Of a stretch of 64,000 nt of DNA, positions 9,071-18,327 are shown one piece after another (position 1 is the stretch's first letter; the number at the start of each line of letters is the position of its first letter). The stretch is from NCBI GenBank assembly GCA_040880465.1, contig JBBDIK010000011.1, positions 1-64,000 on the forward strand. The letters are read 5' to 3'. The DNA comes from JBBDIK01 sp040880465. Its GTDB lineage: Bacteria; Actinomycetota; UBA4738; JBBDHU01. Both the position numbers and the translations under genes were made by a program. Under the pieces are notes generated by a model. That model saw only the letters and a list, made by a program, of their open reading frames with translations, searched no databases and was not told the DNA's origin.

Positions 9071-9679
9071 CTACTCCGACTCCTCGCCAAGCTTGTACCG
9101 GACGAACCGGCGCACCGCAACTTTCTCTCCGAGCTTGGCGGAGGTGGCGTCGACCAGTTCGCCGACGCTCTGCTTGTCATCCTTGATGAACGGCTGGTCC
9201 AGGAGGACCCCGCCGACATCCTTGAAGAACTTCTCGAGCTTGCCCTCGACGATCTTGGGGATGGCCTGCTCGGGCTTCCCTGCCTCCTTCGCCTGTACCT
9301 CGAACACGTGGCGCTCGGCCTCGATCAACTGCGCGGGGACCTCGTCCCTGGCGATCCACCGCGGCTCGTAGAAGGCGATGTGCTGGCAGAGATCCTTCAC
9401 GAGCTGGACGAATCCCTCGGTTTTGGCCACGAAGTCCGTCTCGCAGTTGACCTCGATCAGGACGCCGACCGAGTTGTTGAAGTGAACGTAGGCCTCGATC
9501 AGCCCTTGGTTCGCGGCACGGCCGGCACGCTTGGCGACCGACGCCAGCCCCTTCTCGCGCAGGATCTCTGTGGCCCGTTCGAGGTCGCCATCGGATTCCT
9601 GGAGCGCTTTCTTGCAATCCATCATCCCGGCACCGGTGGCGTCGCGGAGCTCCTTGACCTCGGCGGCACTGATGGTCAT
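9071..9679 (-). CDS. tsf: Elongation factor Ts
   Basis: The 202-residue guanine-nucleotide exchange factor for EF-Tu is of the shorter form common in Gram-positive and thermophilic bacteria. Its N-terminal UBA-like domain has the LRDATGAGMMDCKKAL motif (residues 11-26), and the core carries NCETDFVAK (about 78-86). The ATG overlaps the rpsB stop (ATGA), so the two are coupled. Confidence 0.97.
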   Translation of the reverse strand: MTISAAEVKELRDATGAGMMDCKKALQESDGDLERATEILREKGLASVAKRAGRAANQGLIEAYVHFNNSVGVLIEVNCETDFVAKTEGFVQLVKDLCQHIAFYEPRWIARDEVPAQLIEAERHVFEVQAKEAGKPEQAIPKIVEGKLEKFFKDVGGVLLDQPFIKDDKQSVGELVDATSAKLGEKVAVRRFVRYKLGEESE

Positions 9680-10548
9680 GCCTGCGCCCCTTCGGTCTCG
9701 GCTGCCGTCGTTGCGGCGGGGTCGCTCGGCGTCCCTTCCGGATCGGCCGCGACCTCTGCTACCACCTCGGGCGCCGGGTCGGGTGCCACCTCGGGTTCGT
9801 CTGCGGCAGGCTCCACCGGAGTGTCGGGCGTGATCTCGGCCGCCCTCTCGGCGATCGCCTTCGTCCGTCCCTCCTTGCCCACCTGGATCGCGTCGGCGAT
9901 GACCCGTGCCACCAGGTCGACCGACCGGATGGCGTCGTCGTTTCCGGGGATGACGAAGTCCACCTCGTCGGGATCGCAGTTCGAGTCCACGATCGCGATG
10001 ACGGGCAGCCCCAGCTTGCGGGCCTCGGTCACCGCGATGTGCTCCTTCTTGGTGTCGACCACGAAGACCGCCTCGGGCAGCCGCTCAAGATCCTGGATGC
10101 CGCCGAGGTTGCGCTCGAGCTTCTCCTTCTCGTGTCGCAGCCGGAGGACTTCCTTCTTGGGCAGGTACGCGAACGCGCCGCTGCGTTCCATCTCACGGAG
10201 CTCGCGGAGGCGCACGAGGCGCCGGGAGATCGTCTGGAAGTTGGTGAGCATGCCACCGAGCCAGCGGGTATTGACGAAGGGCATGCCCACACGGGTCGCC
10301 TGCTCCTCGACGGGCTCCTGGGCCTGCTTCTTGGTGCCGACGAACAGGACCGTCCCGCCGCGAGCGGCGACCCCACGGACGTACTCGAAGGCCTCCTCGA
10401 TGCCAGACAGGCTCTGCTCGAGGTCGATGATGTAGATGCCGGAGCGTTCCCCGAACAGGTACGGCTTCATCTTCGGGTTCCAGCGCCGTGTCTGGTGCCC
10501 GAAGTGCAAGCCCGCTGCCAGGAGCTCCCGCCGTGTCACCACGGACAT
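9676..10548 (-). CDS. rpsB: 30S ribosomal protein S2
   Basis: The 290-residue protein starts MSVVTRRELLAAGLHFGHQTR. ATG 10548 has AAGGAG eight bases upstream; the frame is open further upstream, but that part is non-coding leader. The S2 fold ends near residue 230. The remaining about 60 residues are an Ala/Glu/Pro/Asp-rich tail, common in actinobacterial S2. The promoter is 120 bases upstream with a structured leader. Confidence 0.97.
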   Translation of the reverse strand: MSVVTRRELLAAGLHFGHQTRRWNPKMKPYLFGERSGIYIIDLEQSLSGIEEAFEYVRGVAARGGTVLFVGTKKQAQEPVEEQATRVGMPFVNTRWLGGMLTNFQTISRRLVRLRELREMERSGAFAYLPKKEVLRLRHEKEKLERNLGGIQDLERLPEAVFVVDTKKEHIAVTEARKLGLPVIAIVDSNCDPDEVDFVIPGNDDAIRSVDLVARVIADAIQVGKEGRTKAIAERAAEITPDTPVEPAADEPEVAPDPAPEVVAEVAADPEGTPSDPAATTAAETEGAQA

Positions 10549-10675
10549 GGTGTGACTCCTTCCGGTTTTTTCGTTGTCCTCCGCCGGATTCATCCCGCTC
10601 CGGCCCCTTACGGGGACCCCGGGCGCGGTCGTCCGGCGTGTGTGCTCGGCCCGAGGACCGGCGTGCAGGAGTCTA
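10549..10675 (-). promoter_or_regulatory. rpsB promoter (-10 TAGACT) and structured 5' leader
   Basis: TAGACT at 10670-10675 is a good -10. The roughly 115-base leader to the rpsB ATG contains a CCCC-GTAA-GGGG hairpin (GNRA-type tetraloop, about 10605-10616) and a short A tract before the AAGGAG site. A ribosomal-protein autoregulatory leader is plausible but not proven. Confidence 0.4.
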
Positions 10676-10687
10676 GCAGGGGGGGTA

Positions 10688-11635
10688 TCAGCGACGTCTC
10701 GGAGCCGGGGCACGCCGCGGAGCCTTCGCAGGCACGTAGGACTCGATCGCCCGCCACTCGGCGATGAAGGCCCCCAGGAACACCATGTTGAACAGGGTCG
10801 CCCCCAGCACGAAGACCCACGTACGGAAGCCCGGCGTCGCGGTGATCACGTACCGGTCCGGCGTTAGGAAGTCCTGGCCCAGAGTGGCCACGAAGTAGTA
10901 AGCCATCGACAGGACGAGGTGCCGGATCCATCCGGGCAGCCGCGCCCCGCGGATCGACCGGGACAACGCATCCCTGGCCCTGATCCCCTTCCGAACGGCA
11001 ACGATCGGCATGAAGGTCAGGAAGAAGATCACGGCGACCGGCAGCGCGATCCGAAGGATCGGTCCGGCGCCCGCTCCCAGCATCTGCACGAAGATGCTGC
11101 CGAACAGCGTGATCAGCACGCCGATGTACTCGTAGGTGAGCACCGGCAAGAAGGACCGGAGACCTCGCAACGGACCGACGCCGGTGACGTGGCCGAAGTC
11201 CATCACCTCGTCCATCATCCCGATGAACACGGCGACCACGAGGGACCGGAGCATCGTGAAGAGCAAGATGGCCGCCAGCGTCCATAGGCTCATGCCCAGC
11301 AACGTCGTCGATATCGCTCCGTCGAAGGACGACCCGATAGGGGTGAGCGCGAGGACGCTCGGCATCTCGAACGGGAAGAAACTCAGCCCCGCGGCGACCA
11401 AGGCCATCCAGACGACCAGGACGAGGACGAGCGGAACGAGCAACATGACAGGGTTCCCCGCCGCCGTTTCGAACCCCGTCAGGAGCGAGCGATAGACGGG
11501 GGGGAACACCGTTGCCCCGGGATGTCTGGGGACGGCCTCGGCCTCAGGTTCCGTGTGGGCCGGCGCATCGCCGGGGCGGTGACCGTTCCCCGATCGCGCC
11601 GGCCGACGCTGCGTACGTTTCCTCTTCTTGGCCAT
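10688..11635 (-). CDS. Polytopic membrane protein of unknown function
   Basis: The 315-residue protein has a basic, Arg/Lys-rich N-terminal tail (residues 1-45), about six hydrophobic segments (about 60-85, 108-135, 165-190, 192-213, 238-257, 268-290) and a basic Arg/Pro/Ala-rich C-terminus. I do not recognise the family. Its ATG overlaps the stop of the beta-propeller gene (TGATG), which argues for a joint role at the membrane. Both lie between the M23 peptidase gene and rpsB. Confidence 0.8.
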   Translation of the reverse strand: MAKKRKRTQRRPARSGNGHRPGDAPAHTEPEAEAVPRHPGATVFPPVYRSLLTGFETAAGNPVMLLVPLVLVLVVWMALVAAGLSFFPFEMPSVLALTPIGSSFDGAISTTLLGMSLWTLAAILLFTMLRSLVVAVFIGMMDEVMDFGHVTGVGPLRGLRSFLPVLTYEYIGVLITLFGSIFVQMLGAGAGPILRIALPVAVIFFLTFMPIVAVRKGIRARDALSRSIRGARLPGWIRHLVLSMAYYFVATLGQDFLTPDRYVITATPGFRTWVFVLGATLFNMVFLGAFIAEWRAIESYVPAKAPRRAPAPRRR

Positions 11636-13104
11636 CAGCCGACCTCACCCGCGAGGTCATCCCCCGCGTCCTCCATCGGATCCGGCGGCGGACTCCGCCG
11701 GGCGATCAACGCCCGCACGATCCAGGCGATCGCGAAGGCGACACCGGCCACCAGGAGCAAGGCCAGCGCATAGGAGGCGAGGGTTGGCCCGAGTCGGAAG
11801 CGGGTCGGCGAGGCCGTCGCGGTCAGGTTCCCTTCGGGATCCGGCCGGTAGGCGACCAGCCCCCCGCCGCCACCGCCGCGCGACGCGACGATCAGTTCGT
11901 CCGACACGGCGATTCCCTTCAGCGGGCGGCGCCCACTCGGATCCGCATCGACGGCCACTTCGAAGATGCCGGTTCCCTCGACGGTATCGACCGCCCCCAG
12001 GCGGCCGTCTTGGAGGCCGATGAGCACCGAGGTCGACGCGACGACCGGCGCGCTTCGCAAGATGAAGCCGGCGGGTCCTCCGGAGAACTGGTAGTCCCAC
12101 ACGAGCTCGCCGGTCGAAGCATCGAGCGCGTAGACGCCGCCGGATCCTCCGCCGATGAACACCATCCCGCCGGAAACGGCCGGCGCCATGAACGGCGACA
12201 CGGGCAGGAACGGGCTCGGAGCCGGCCGCAGGACTCGGCTGGACCAGCGGAGGTTTCCGTCTTCTGCCGCGTAGGCGCGGACGCTCCCGTCGGCGAACGC
12301 CGCGTAGATCGTTCCGTCGGAAAGGCTCAAACCACTGGTCGTCAAGCCCAGCGGTCCTATCGGTACCTTCCACCGTTGTTCTCCCGTCGTTGCGTCGAGC
12401 GCGGCGAGGTGTTGGATCCCCCGTTGGTCGGCACCGTTCACGTACAAGGAACCGACGTCGGCCGGAGGCGGCAGGATGACGGGGGACTCACCGACGTCGT
12501 AGGTCCACAGGGTCTCCCGCTCCGTCAGATCGACGGCATGCACCGTGCCACGAACGTCCCCAACGTAGGCCGTATCACTGAACACGGTGACACCCCGAGA
12601 GGCATCCTGCTCGATGACCGGAAGCTGGACGGCGCGTTCGTGGTCGTGCAGGTTCACCATGGCGAGGCTCGTCTCCTGCCCGGACCCTTGGAGGAAGACC
12701 AACATGTCCTCGCCCCCGACGCTCGCGATCGCCGGGACCGGATTCGCAGAGCCGGGCGTTCGCGGCACGGACCACTTCTGCTCGCCGGTCGCGGGGTCCA
12801 CTGCGAACACCGACTCGGGACCGACCGCGTAGACCACGCCCTCGTGGATCACCGGCGACGACGGCCCGCTCGGACCATCGACGGGGAACTCCCATGCAGG
12901 CTCGTACGGCGGCGGCGGACCCCCCGGGGCGTCGGCCGTGTGGGCCGCGTCGCCCTGGAACTGCGACCAGTCTCCGACGGGACCGGCCGGAGCGACGACC
13001 CCGCCGGGCTCCTCCTCATCAGCTGCCGCGGCGAAACCCGGAGCGAACATCAGCGCGAGGACGCTCGCCGCCACGAGGGCGAAACGGCGCGCGGAGGCGG
13101 GCAT
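11635..13104 (-). CDS. Exported PQQ-type beta-propeller protein with C-terminal membrane anchor
   Basis: The 489-residue protein has a Sec signal peptide (residues 1-28, ending AAAA) and repeated beta-propeller blades of the WD-like PQQ type (repeats such as FAVDPATGEQKW, AALDATTGEQRW, YALDASTGELVW). One membrane helix lies at about 445-470, followed by a short acidic cytoplasmic tail. The blades resemble the BamB/PQQ_2 family, which mostly mediates protein contacts. It is therefore probably a surface scaffold anchored from the C-terminus. It is coupled to the downstream membrane protein. The substrate is unknown. Confidence 0.85.
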   Translation of the reverse strand: MPASARRFALVAASVLALMFAPGFAAAADEEEPGGVVAPAGPVGDWSQFQGDAAHTADAPGGPPPPYEPAWEFPVDGPSGPSSPVIHEGVVYAVGPESVFAVDPATGEQKWSVPRTPGSANPVPAIASVGGEDMLVFLQGSGQETSLAMVNLHDHERAVQLPVIEQDASRGVTVFSDTAYVGDVRGTVHAVDLTERETLWTYDVGESPVILPPPADVGSLYVNGADQRGIQHLAALDATTGEQRWKVPIGPLGLTTSGLSLSDGTIYAAFADGSVRAYAAEDGNLRWSSRVLRPAPSPFLPVSPFMAPAVSGGMVFIGGGSGGVYALDASTGELVWDYQFSGGPAGFILRSAPVVASTSVLIGLQDGRLGAVDTVEGTGIFEVAVDADPSGRRPLKGIAVSDELIVASRGGGGGGLVAYRPDPEGNLTATASPTRFRLGPTLASYALALLLVAGVAFAIAWIVRALIARRSPPPDPMEDAGDDLAGEVG

Positions 13105-13146
13105 GGAGGCTCGGTCCTTTCGATCCGGGGGTGGTGCGGGCGCCCT

Positions 13147-13152
13147 ATCGTA
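13147..13152 (-). promoter_or_regulatory. Probable -10 element (TACGAT) of the beta-propeller operon
   Basis: TACGAT lies 42 bases upstream of ATG 13104 in the 72-base gap after the M23 gene. An AAAGGA sequence follows as a possible ribosome-binding site. No clear -35 is visible. Confidence 0.35.
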
Positions 13153-13176
13153 CCCAGCCTGCCGGGCGGTCCGCAG

Positions 13177-13695
13177 TCAGCCCCCGAGCGGGGCGAGATG
13201 GACCAGTCCGACCAGGTCGAGCGGCTCGAAGAGCGGGACCGGATCGATGTAATCGCCGCCGAACCGTGCACCGAGATGCAGGTGTGGGATGTCAGCTCCG
13301 GCATGTCCTTCGCCGCTCGTTCCCAATGTGTCGGCCGCAGAGACGCGGTCCCCCTTGCGGACGAGGACCGATGACAACCACGAGAAGGTCGTACGCACAC
13401 CGTCAGGATGATCGACGGACACGTACAGGGAAGAACCGATCTTGCCGGCGAAGGCGACGACGCCGGGCGCCGGCGCGAGGATGGGTGTCCCTACGGCGAC
13501 CGCGATGTCGATTCCGCGATGGCCGGAGCCGTACGGCGACTCGGGCCGCTCGAACCCGCGGATCACCGGCCCTCGCACCGGCCACCGGTACGTGCCGAAC
13601 GCCGGCTCTGCGTGCGCCGGAACCGCCCCGAGCAACGTCAGCAGGATGACGATGACAACGATGCCGCACCGGGTGGCGGATGCGCGACGAACCAT
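13177..13695 (-). CDS. Secreted M23 (LytM-type) peptidase domain protein
   Basis: The 172-residue protein has a signal peptide (residues 1-29, AHA cut) followed directly by a LytM domain. The zinc motif HxxxD (His59, Asp63 in HRGIDI) and HLHLG (His137, His139) are intact, so it should cut peptidoglycan cross-bridges or act as an amidase activator. It has no LysM or coiled-coil part. It stands between whiG and rpsB, as in Streptomyces. ATG 13695 has a TAGCGT -10 six bases upstream. Confidence 0.9.
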   Translation of the reverse strand: MVRRASATRCGIVVIVILLTLLGAVPAHAEPAFGTYRWPVRGPVIRGFERPESPYGSGHRGIDIAVAVGTPILAPAPGVVAFAGKIGSSLYVSVDHPDGVRTTFSWLSSVLVRKGDRVSAADTLGTSGEGHAGADIPHLHLGARFGGDYIDPVPLFEPLDLVGLVHLAPLGG

Positions 13696-13701
13696 CTGGC
13701 A

Positions 13702-13707
13702 ACGCTA
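13702..13707 (-). promoter_or_regulatory. -10 element (TAGCGT) of the M23 gene
   Basis: TANNNT hexamer six bases before ATG 13695, the leaderless arrangement. Confidence 0.45.
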
Positions 13708-13748
13708 GCCCGCGTTCGCCGCGGGCGCAGTGATCTATGTCACACGTG

Positions 13749-14624
13749 CTACCCGTCGGTGTCGCGCAGGTGAACCCGCAACTGGCCGACCGCCTTCGTG
13801 TGGATCTGACACACCCGTGACTCGGTGACGCCGAGGATCTCCCCGATCTCGGCCAGCGTCAGCCCCTCGAAGTAGTACAGGGTCAGAACGACCTTCTCGC
13901 GTTCGGACAGGTCGTTGATCGCGCCCGCGAGCATCCCGCGGGTCTCCTCGTCCTCGACGCCCATCGCCGGGTCCGGCTGCGCCGAGTCGGCCAGCGTGTC
14001 GATCAACGACACCTGTTCGCCGCGATCGGTTCCGACGGACAGCGCTTCGTCCAGCGCCATCACCGACACGAACGAGATCTGGTTGATGACCTCGTGGAGT
14101 TCCCCCCGGCTGACCCCGAGCTTGGTCGCGACCTCCAGCTCGGTCGGCGCACGCTTCTCCGTCGCCTCGATCTCGGCGTACGCCTTCTCGACCTCCCGGG
14201 CTTTGAACCGCACCGAGCGCGGCACCCAGTCCATCGCGCGCAGCTCATCGAGGATCGCGCCCTTGATCCGCGGGATCGCGTAGGTCTCGAACTTGATCTG
14301 CCGCTCCATGTCGAACTTCTCGAGCGCATCGATGAGCCCGAACATGCCGTAGGAGGCGAGGTCACCCTGCTCGATCGTGGACGGCAGGCCGGTAGCGACT
14401 CGGCTGGCGACGTACTTGACCAGCGGCGCGTAGTGCAGGATCAGCTGCTCACGCGCCTCGGGGTCGCCACGTTCCTTGAAGGCATCCCACAGGTCGATCA
14501 GTTCCTGCGGCAATCCCTCCGGAGTGGCATCGTCCTCGGAGACGTCCTCAGGAGCCGGCCCGCGGGTAGCGGACTTGCGCCCCGGCGCTGGCTTCTTCGT
14601 CTTCTTCTTGGTGGTCTCCGGCAT
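13749..14624 (-). CDS. whiG: RNA polymerase sigma factor, WhiG/FliA type
   Basis: The 291-residue sigma-70 family factor has a Lys-rich N-terminal tail, region 2 (YGMFGLIDALEKFD at about 92-105, FETYAIPRIKGAILDELR after it), region 3, and region 4 with the helix-turn-helix LAEIGEILGVTESRVCQIH. This is the FliA/WhiG class, which needs no region 1. In Streptomyces WhiG starts sporulation of aerial hyphae; here it could serve motility or development, which the window does not show. The ATG overlaps the xerC stop (TGATG). The match to class is certain; the WhiG name rests on the neighbourhood. Confidence 0.9.
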   Translation of the reverse strand: MPETTKKKTKKPAPGRKSATRGPAPEDVSEDDATPEGLPQELIDLWDAFKERGDPEAREQLILHYAPLVKYVASRVATGLPSTIEQGDLASYGMFGLIDALEKFDMERQIKFETYAIPRIKGAILDELRAMDWVPRSVRFKAREVEKAYAEIEATEKRAPTELEVATKLGVSRGELHEVINQISFVSVMALDEALSVGTDRGEQVSLIDTLADSAQPDPAMGVEDEETRGMLAGAINDLSEREKVVLTLYYFEGLTLAEIGEILGVTESRVCQIHTKAVGQLRVHLRDTDG

Positions 14625-15553
14625 CAGGCTCTCGGGTGACTCCGCTTATAGGCCTCGAACAGTCGAGACCGTGAAACGTGAGTGTACCGCTGAGTCGTGG
14701 CCAGACTCGAATGACCGAGGAGCTCTTGCACGGCCCGGATGTCGGCCCCGCCTTCCAACAGGTGGGTCGCGAACGAATGCCGGAGCGTGTGCGGACTGAC
14801 GTTCCGGTCCGGCAACGCGACACTGCGGTAGTGCTCGAGCATCGCCCGAAGATCCCGCGTCGAGACCGGCTTGCCCTTCCTGTTGAAGAACAGGGCTTCG
14901 GAATCAGGGTCCTTCTTCTCGACGAACGTGCGGGCATGCCGCAGGTAGGCCGCCAGCGCCTCAACGGCCGGATCCGACAGGGGCACCTCGCGGACCTTGT
15001 CCCCCTTCCCCCGGACCCGGACCCGGGCGCGCGGCAGGTCGATCCCGCCGACCGTCAGCCCGGCGACCTCACCGACTCGCAGTCCCGATCCGTAGAGCAG
15101 CTCGAGGACGGCGCGGTCTCGCAGCGCGATGGCCTCGGGCTCGGTCGGCACGGGATCGCGGACCTCCGGTGGGGCCTCGACCAGCGCCGCCGCTTCGTCG
15201 GCCCGCAAGACGGTCGGAAGCCGGGACCCGGTCTTCGGACGGCCGAGCCGTTCGGAGGGATCGCTGCTCGCGTACCCGCGGGTCATCGCCCACCGGTAGA
15301 ACGTGCGGATCGACGCGACCTGCCGAGCGATCGAAGACCGCGCGTACCCGAGCGTCGAACGTTGCGCGACGAACCGGCGGAGCAAGCGGTACTCCAGTTC
15401 CGTGAGCGAAGAACCCTGGCGTTCGGCGAAATCGGCGAGTGCGGCGAGATCGCGACGGTACGCGTCGAGCGTGTTGATCGAGAGGTGACGCTCGAGGTCC
15501 AGATGCGCCACGAACGCGTCGATCAACTCGTCCTGCGAACGTTCGGCCGTCAC
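14624..15553 (-). CDS. xerC: Tyrosine recombinase XerC
   Basis: The 309-residue recombinase has an N-terminal SAM-like core-binding domain (1-105) and a C-terminal catalytic domain. All catalytic residues are visible: Arg in GSGLRVGE, Lys in GKGDKVRE, HTLRH, GHSS and the nucleophile Tyr in TQRYTHVS. It should resolve chromosome dimers at dif with a partner. The length is normal and there is no phage context. GTG 15553 is preceded by GGAAGG. In several actinobacteria xerC lies in this dprA-whiG neighbourhood. Confidence 0.94.
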   Translation of the reverse strand: MTAERSQDELIDAFVAHLDLERHLSINTLDAYRRDLAALADFAERQGSSLTELEYRLLRRFVAQRSTLGYARSSIARQVASIRTFYRWAMTRGYASSDPSERLGRPKTGSRLPTVLRADEAAALVEAPPEVRDPVPTEPEAIALRDRAVLELLYGSGLRVGEVAGLTVGGIDLPRARVRVRGKGDKVREVPLSDPAVEALAAYLRHARTFVEKKDPDSEALFFNRKGKPVSTRDLRAMLEHYRSVALPDRNVSPHTLRHSFATHLLEGGADIRAVQELLGHSSLATTQRYTHVSRSRLFEAYKRSHPRA

Positions 15554-15639
15554 GGGAACCTTCCGTCGAGGGGCCTCTCACCCTTGTACCACAGCCCTCC
15601 AACGGAACCCGCCAACGACGGTTCTGGGCGACCGTGGCG

Positions 15640-16767
15640 TCACCCGGGCAGGCACCGCTCGTAGCGCCCACCAGCGGCTCGAACGACCCCGCGGAGCTCG
15701 AGTTGCATCAGGACGGGCACGACGTCGGCGACCGTGAGTTCCAGCTCGCGAGCGACATGTTCGGGAAGCGTCGGTCCGGCGAGCTGCGCGAGGACCGCCT
15801 CCTCGACGGACGTGAGCCCTGCGATCGCGAGCTGTCCGTCCGACCCCTCGCCGGCCAGCCCGAGATCCAGCAAGAGGTCGTCGGCACCGCGGATCATCGT
15901 TGCACCGTCGCGGATCAGCTTCAGGGGTACCTCCGACAGCGGGCTGTTCACCGGGCCCGGCACGGCGTACACCGGCCTGCCGAGCCCGAGCGCGTGGTCG
16001 CACGTGATCAGCGTTCCGCTGCCGGCCGCGCCCTCGATGATCACCAGCGCGATCCCGGCCGCGGCGATCAACCGGTTGCGTGCGGGGAACCGGCGCGGTT
16101 CCGCCGGAACACCGGGCGGGTACTCGCTCACGATCGCCCCCGAGGCTTCGATGCGCGCGAGCAGGCCGGCGTTCCGCTGGGGATAGGCGACGTCGATCCC
16201 CGAACCGAGGACCGCGACGGTGCCTCCCCCTTCGACCAGGAGCGCACCCTCGTGCGACGCCCCGTCGATGCCCCGCGCGGCGCCGCTCACCACCGTTATC
16301 CCCGACGCGGCGAGACCGCGGCCGAGCGCGCGGGCGATGTCGCGGCCGAGCGACGAACCGGAACGAGACCCCACCACTGCTACGCCGGGCAGAAGCTGAT
16401 CGAGTGGCGTGCCCCGGACGAACAGCGCGGCAGGCGGATCGGGAAGGGCGAGCATCCCCGGCGGATACTCCTGAGTGCCGGGGACCACCATGCGTGCACG
16501 GCACGCCTCCAGCGTCGCGCGGACGTGCCGAGGATCCGTTCCGGCCGCATGGCGCCGGTCGGCATCACTCCCGCCACGGCCGGCGACGACCGCGACAAGG
16601 CAACCGCTCGCGTCGCCGAAGCGTTCCGATAGCTCGACCACCGCGCGCGGCGTGAGTCCCTGCATGCCGGTCAGGACCAGGAGCGCATCCCGGTTCGCCG
16701 GTCCCTCGGCGAACCCTTGGGGCCACGAGAACCTGCCCGTCTCAGCCGACACGGACGAGTTCCGCAT
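15640..16767 (-). CDS. dprA: DNA-processing protein DprA
   Basis: The protein of about 375 residues binds incoming single-stranded DNA and loads RecA in natural transformation. An N-terminal helical segment is followed by the Rossmann-like DprA core (AVVGSRSGSSLGRDIA, then SGAARGIDGASHEGAL, then FPARNRLIAA) and a C-terminal winged helix. ATG 16767 lies inside the end of comM; GTG 16752 is an alternative. Overlap with comM indicates co-expression from the comM promoter. The long open frame further upstream is antisense noise. Confidence 0.92.
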   Translation of the reverse strand: MRNSSVSAETGRFSWPQGFAEGPANRDALLVLTGMQGLTPRAVVELSERFGDASGCLVAVVAGRGGSDADRRHAAGTDPRHVRATLEACRARMVVPGTQEYPPGMLALPDPPAALFVRGTPLDQLLPGVAVVGSRSGSSLGRDIARALGRGLAASGITVVSGAARGIDGASHEGALLVEGGGTVAVLGSGIDVAYPQRNAGLLARIEASGAIVSEYPPGVPAEPRRFPARNRLIAAAGIALVIIEGAAGSGTLITCDHALGLGRPVYAVPGPVNSPLSEVPLKLIRDGATMIRGADDLLLDLGLAGEGSDGQLAIAGLTSVEEAVLAQLAGPTLPEHVARELELTVADVVPVLMQLELRGVVRAAGGRYERCLPG

Positions 16768-18277
16768 CCGACGCCGGTCGGTACGACAACGCTTCCGCGA
16801 GGTGAGCGACTCCGACCGCCTCCGCACCGGCCAGGTCGGCGATCGTCCGCGACACCTTGAGGACGCGATCGAACCCCCGGCCTGTGAGCTCGTAGCGTTC
16901 CACGGCGCGGGTGAGGAGGTCCTCGGCCGCTGCATCCAAGCGTGCCTCCCGCCGGGCACGCGGCCCGGCAACGCGCGCGTTGCACGTGACGCCGGTTCCG
17001 GCGTAACGCCGGCGTTGGCGTTCGCGGCTCTCTTCGACCCTCGCACGCACCGACGGCGATGCTTCACCGTCCGATTCGCCGAGGAGTTCCGACGGCGACA
17101 AGCGCGGAACCGTCAGGCGGATGTCGATGCGGTCGACGAGCGGACCTGACAGCTTCTGGCGGTAAGCCTGTGCCCGGGCCGGCAGGCAGCGGCACGGTCG
17201 TCGCGGATCGCCCTCGAAGCCGCACGGGCAGGGGTTGGCAGCAGCAACCAGCGTGAACCGCGCGGGGAACGCGATGGAGCCCGCGGCACGGGTCACGACG
17301 ACGCGGCCGTCCTCGAGCGGCTGGCGCAGACCCTCCAGTGCGTCCCGGCGGAACTCCGCGACCTCGTCCAGGAACAGGACGCCGTGATGGGCAAGCGAGA
17401 CCTCGCCGGGCCGAGGCAAGCCCGAGCCTCCGCCGAGAAGCCCGGCCGGGGACACGGTGTGATGCGGCGCCCGGAACGGTCGCGCCTTGACCAGCGCCGC
17501 CTCTCCGAGAACGCCCGCCACCGAGTGCATCTGCGTGACCTCAAGTGCTTCCTCGCGCGAGAGCGACGGCAGGATCGTCGGTAGCCGGCGAGCGAGCATC
17601 GTCTTTCCGGCGCCGGGGGAACCCACCATCAGTACGTTGTGGCCGCCCGCCGCGGCGACCTCGAGAGCGCGCCGGGCCTGGGCCTGTCCCCGGACCTCTG
17701 CCAGATCGGCGCCTGCGGGGGGATCGGCCCGCTCACTTTCGGTGACCACGACCGGGCCGGACTCGGCACTTCCGCGCAGGAAAGCGACCACCTCCGCCAA
17801 GGTGTTCGCGCCGATGACCTCGAGGCCCTCGACCAATGCTGCTTCCGGCGCGTTGGCGCGGGGGACCACGACACCCGCAAGCCCCGCGTGCCACGCGGAG
17901 AGCGCCACGGCAAGGATGCCGGGCGTCGGCATCAGCGTGCCCTCGAGCGAGAGTTCTCCGGCGAAGGCGAACCGATCGAGCTTCTCCTTCGGGAAGGCGC
18001 CCGAGGCAGCGAGGACGGACAGGGCGATCGGAAGATCGAGGCCGGGGCCGTCCTTGCGGAGATCGACCGGCGAGAGATTCACGACCACCCGGCGGAGGGG
18101 CCACTCGAGCCCGGCGCTCTCGACCGCTGGGCGGACGCGTTCGCGCGCGTCCTGGACGGATGCCCCCGGCAGACCCGTCAGGCAGAGCGCGGGAAGCCCA
18201 CGACCCACAGATGCCTCGACCACGACCGGATGGCCCTGGATGCCGACCAATGTGACTCCGGTGACGCGTCCGTACAT
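16742..18277 (-). CDS. comM: ComM / YifB family AAA+ helicase
   Basis: The 511-residue protein starts MYGRVTGVTLVGIQGHPV. The N-terminal ChlI-like domain covers about 1-170. The AAA+ module has Walker A GSPGAGKTML and Walker B GVLFLDEVAEF, followed by the Mg-chelatase C-terminal domain. ComM is a branch-migration helicase that extends recombination during natural transformation. It is co-transcribed with dprA. A promoter matching the RecA-independent DNA-damage type lies directly upstream, so induction by DNA damage is likely. Confidence 0.94.
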   Translation of the reverse strand: MYGRVTGVTLVGIQGHPVVVEASVGRGLPALCLTGLPGASVQDARERVRPAVESAGLEWPLRRVVVNLSPVDLRKDGPGLDLPIALSVLAASGAFPKEKLDRFAFAGELSLEGTLMPTPGILAVALSAWHAGLAGVVVPRANAPEAALVEGLEVIGANTLAEVVAFLRGSAESGPVVVTESERADPPAGADLAEVRGQAQARRALEVAAAGGHNVLMVGSPGAGKTMLARRLPTILPSLSREEALEVTQMHSVAGVLGEAALVKARPFRAPHHTVSPAGLLGGGSGLPRPGEVSLAHHGVLFLDEVAEFRRDALEGLRQPLEDGRVVVTRAAGSIAFPARFTLVAAANPCPCGFEGDPRRPCRCLPARAQAYRQKLSGPLVDRIDIRLTVPRLSPSELLGESDGEASPSVRARVEESRERQRRRYAGTGVTCNARVAGPRARREARLDAAAEDLLTRAVERYELTGRGFDRVLKVSRTIADLAGAEAVGVAHLAEALSYRPASDAELVRVG

Positions 18278-18285
18278 GCCGGCGA

Positions 18286-18308
18286 ACGCTACGCGCCGCC
18301 TCTGACAT
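18286..18308 (-). promoter_or_regulatory. DNA-damage (PafBC / RecA-NDp type) promoter of comM
   Basis: On the minus strand ATGTCAGAG (18300-18308) is followed by exactly eight bases and then TAGCGT (18286-18291), eight bases before the comM ATG. The known actinobacterial consensus is TTGTCRGTG-N8-TANNNT; seven of nine upstream positions match and the spacing is exact. The same 9-mer recurs before yraN. Confidence 0.6.
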
Positions 18309-18327
18309 TTGGCACTCTCGGCGCCGT

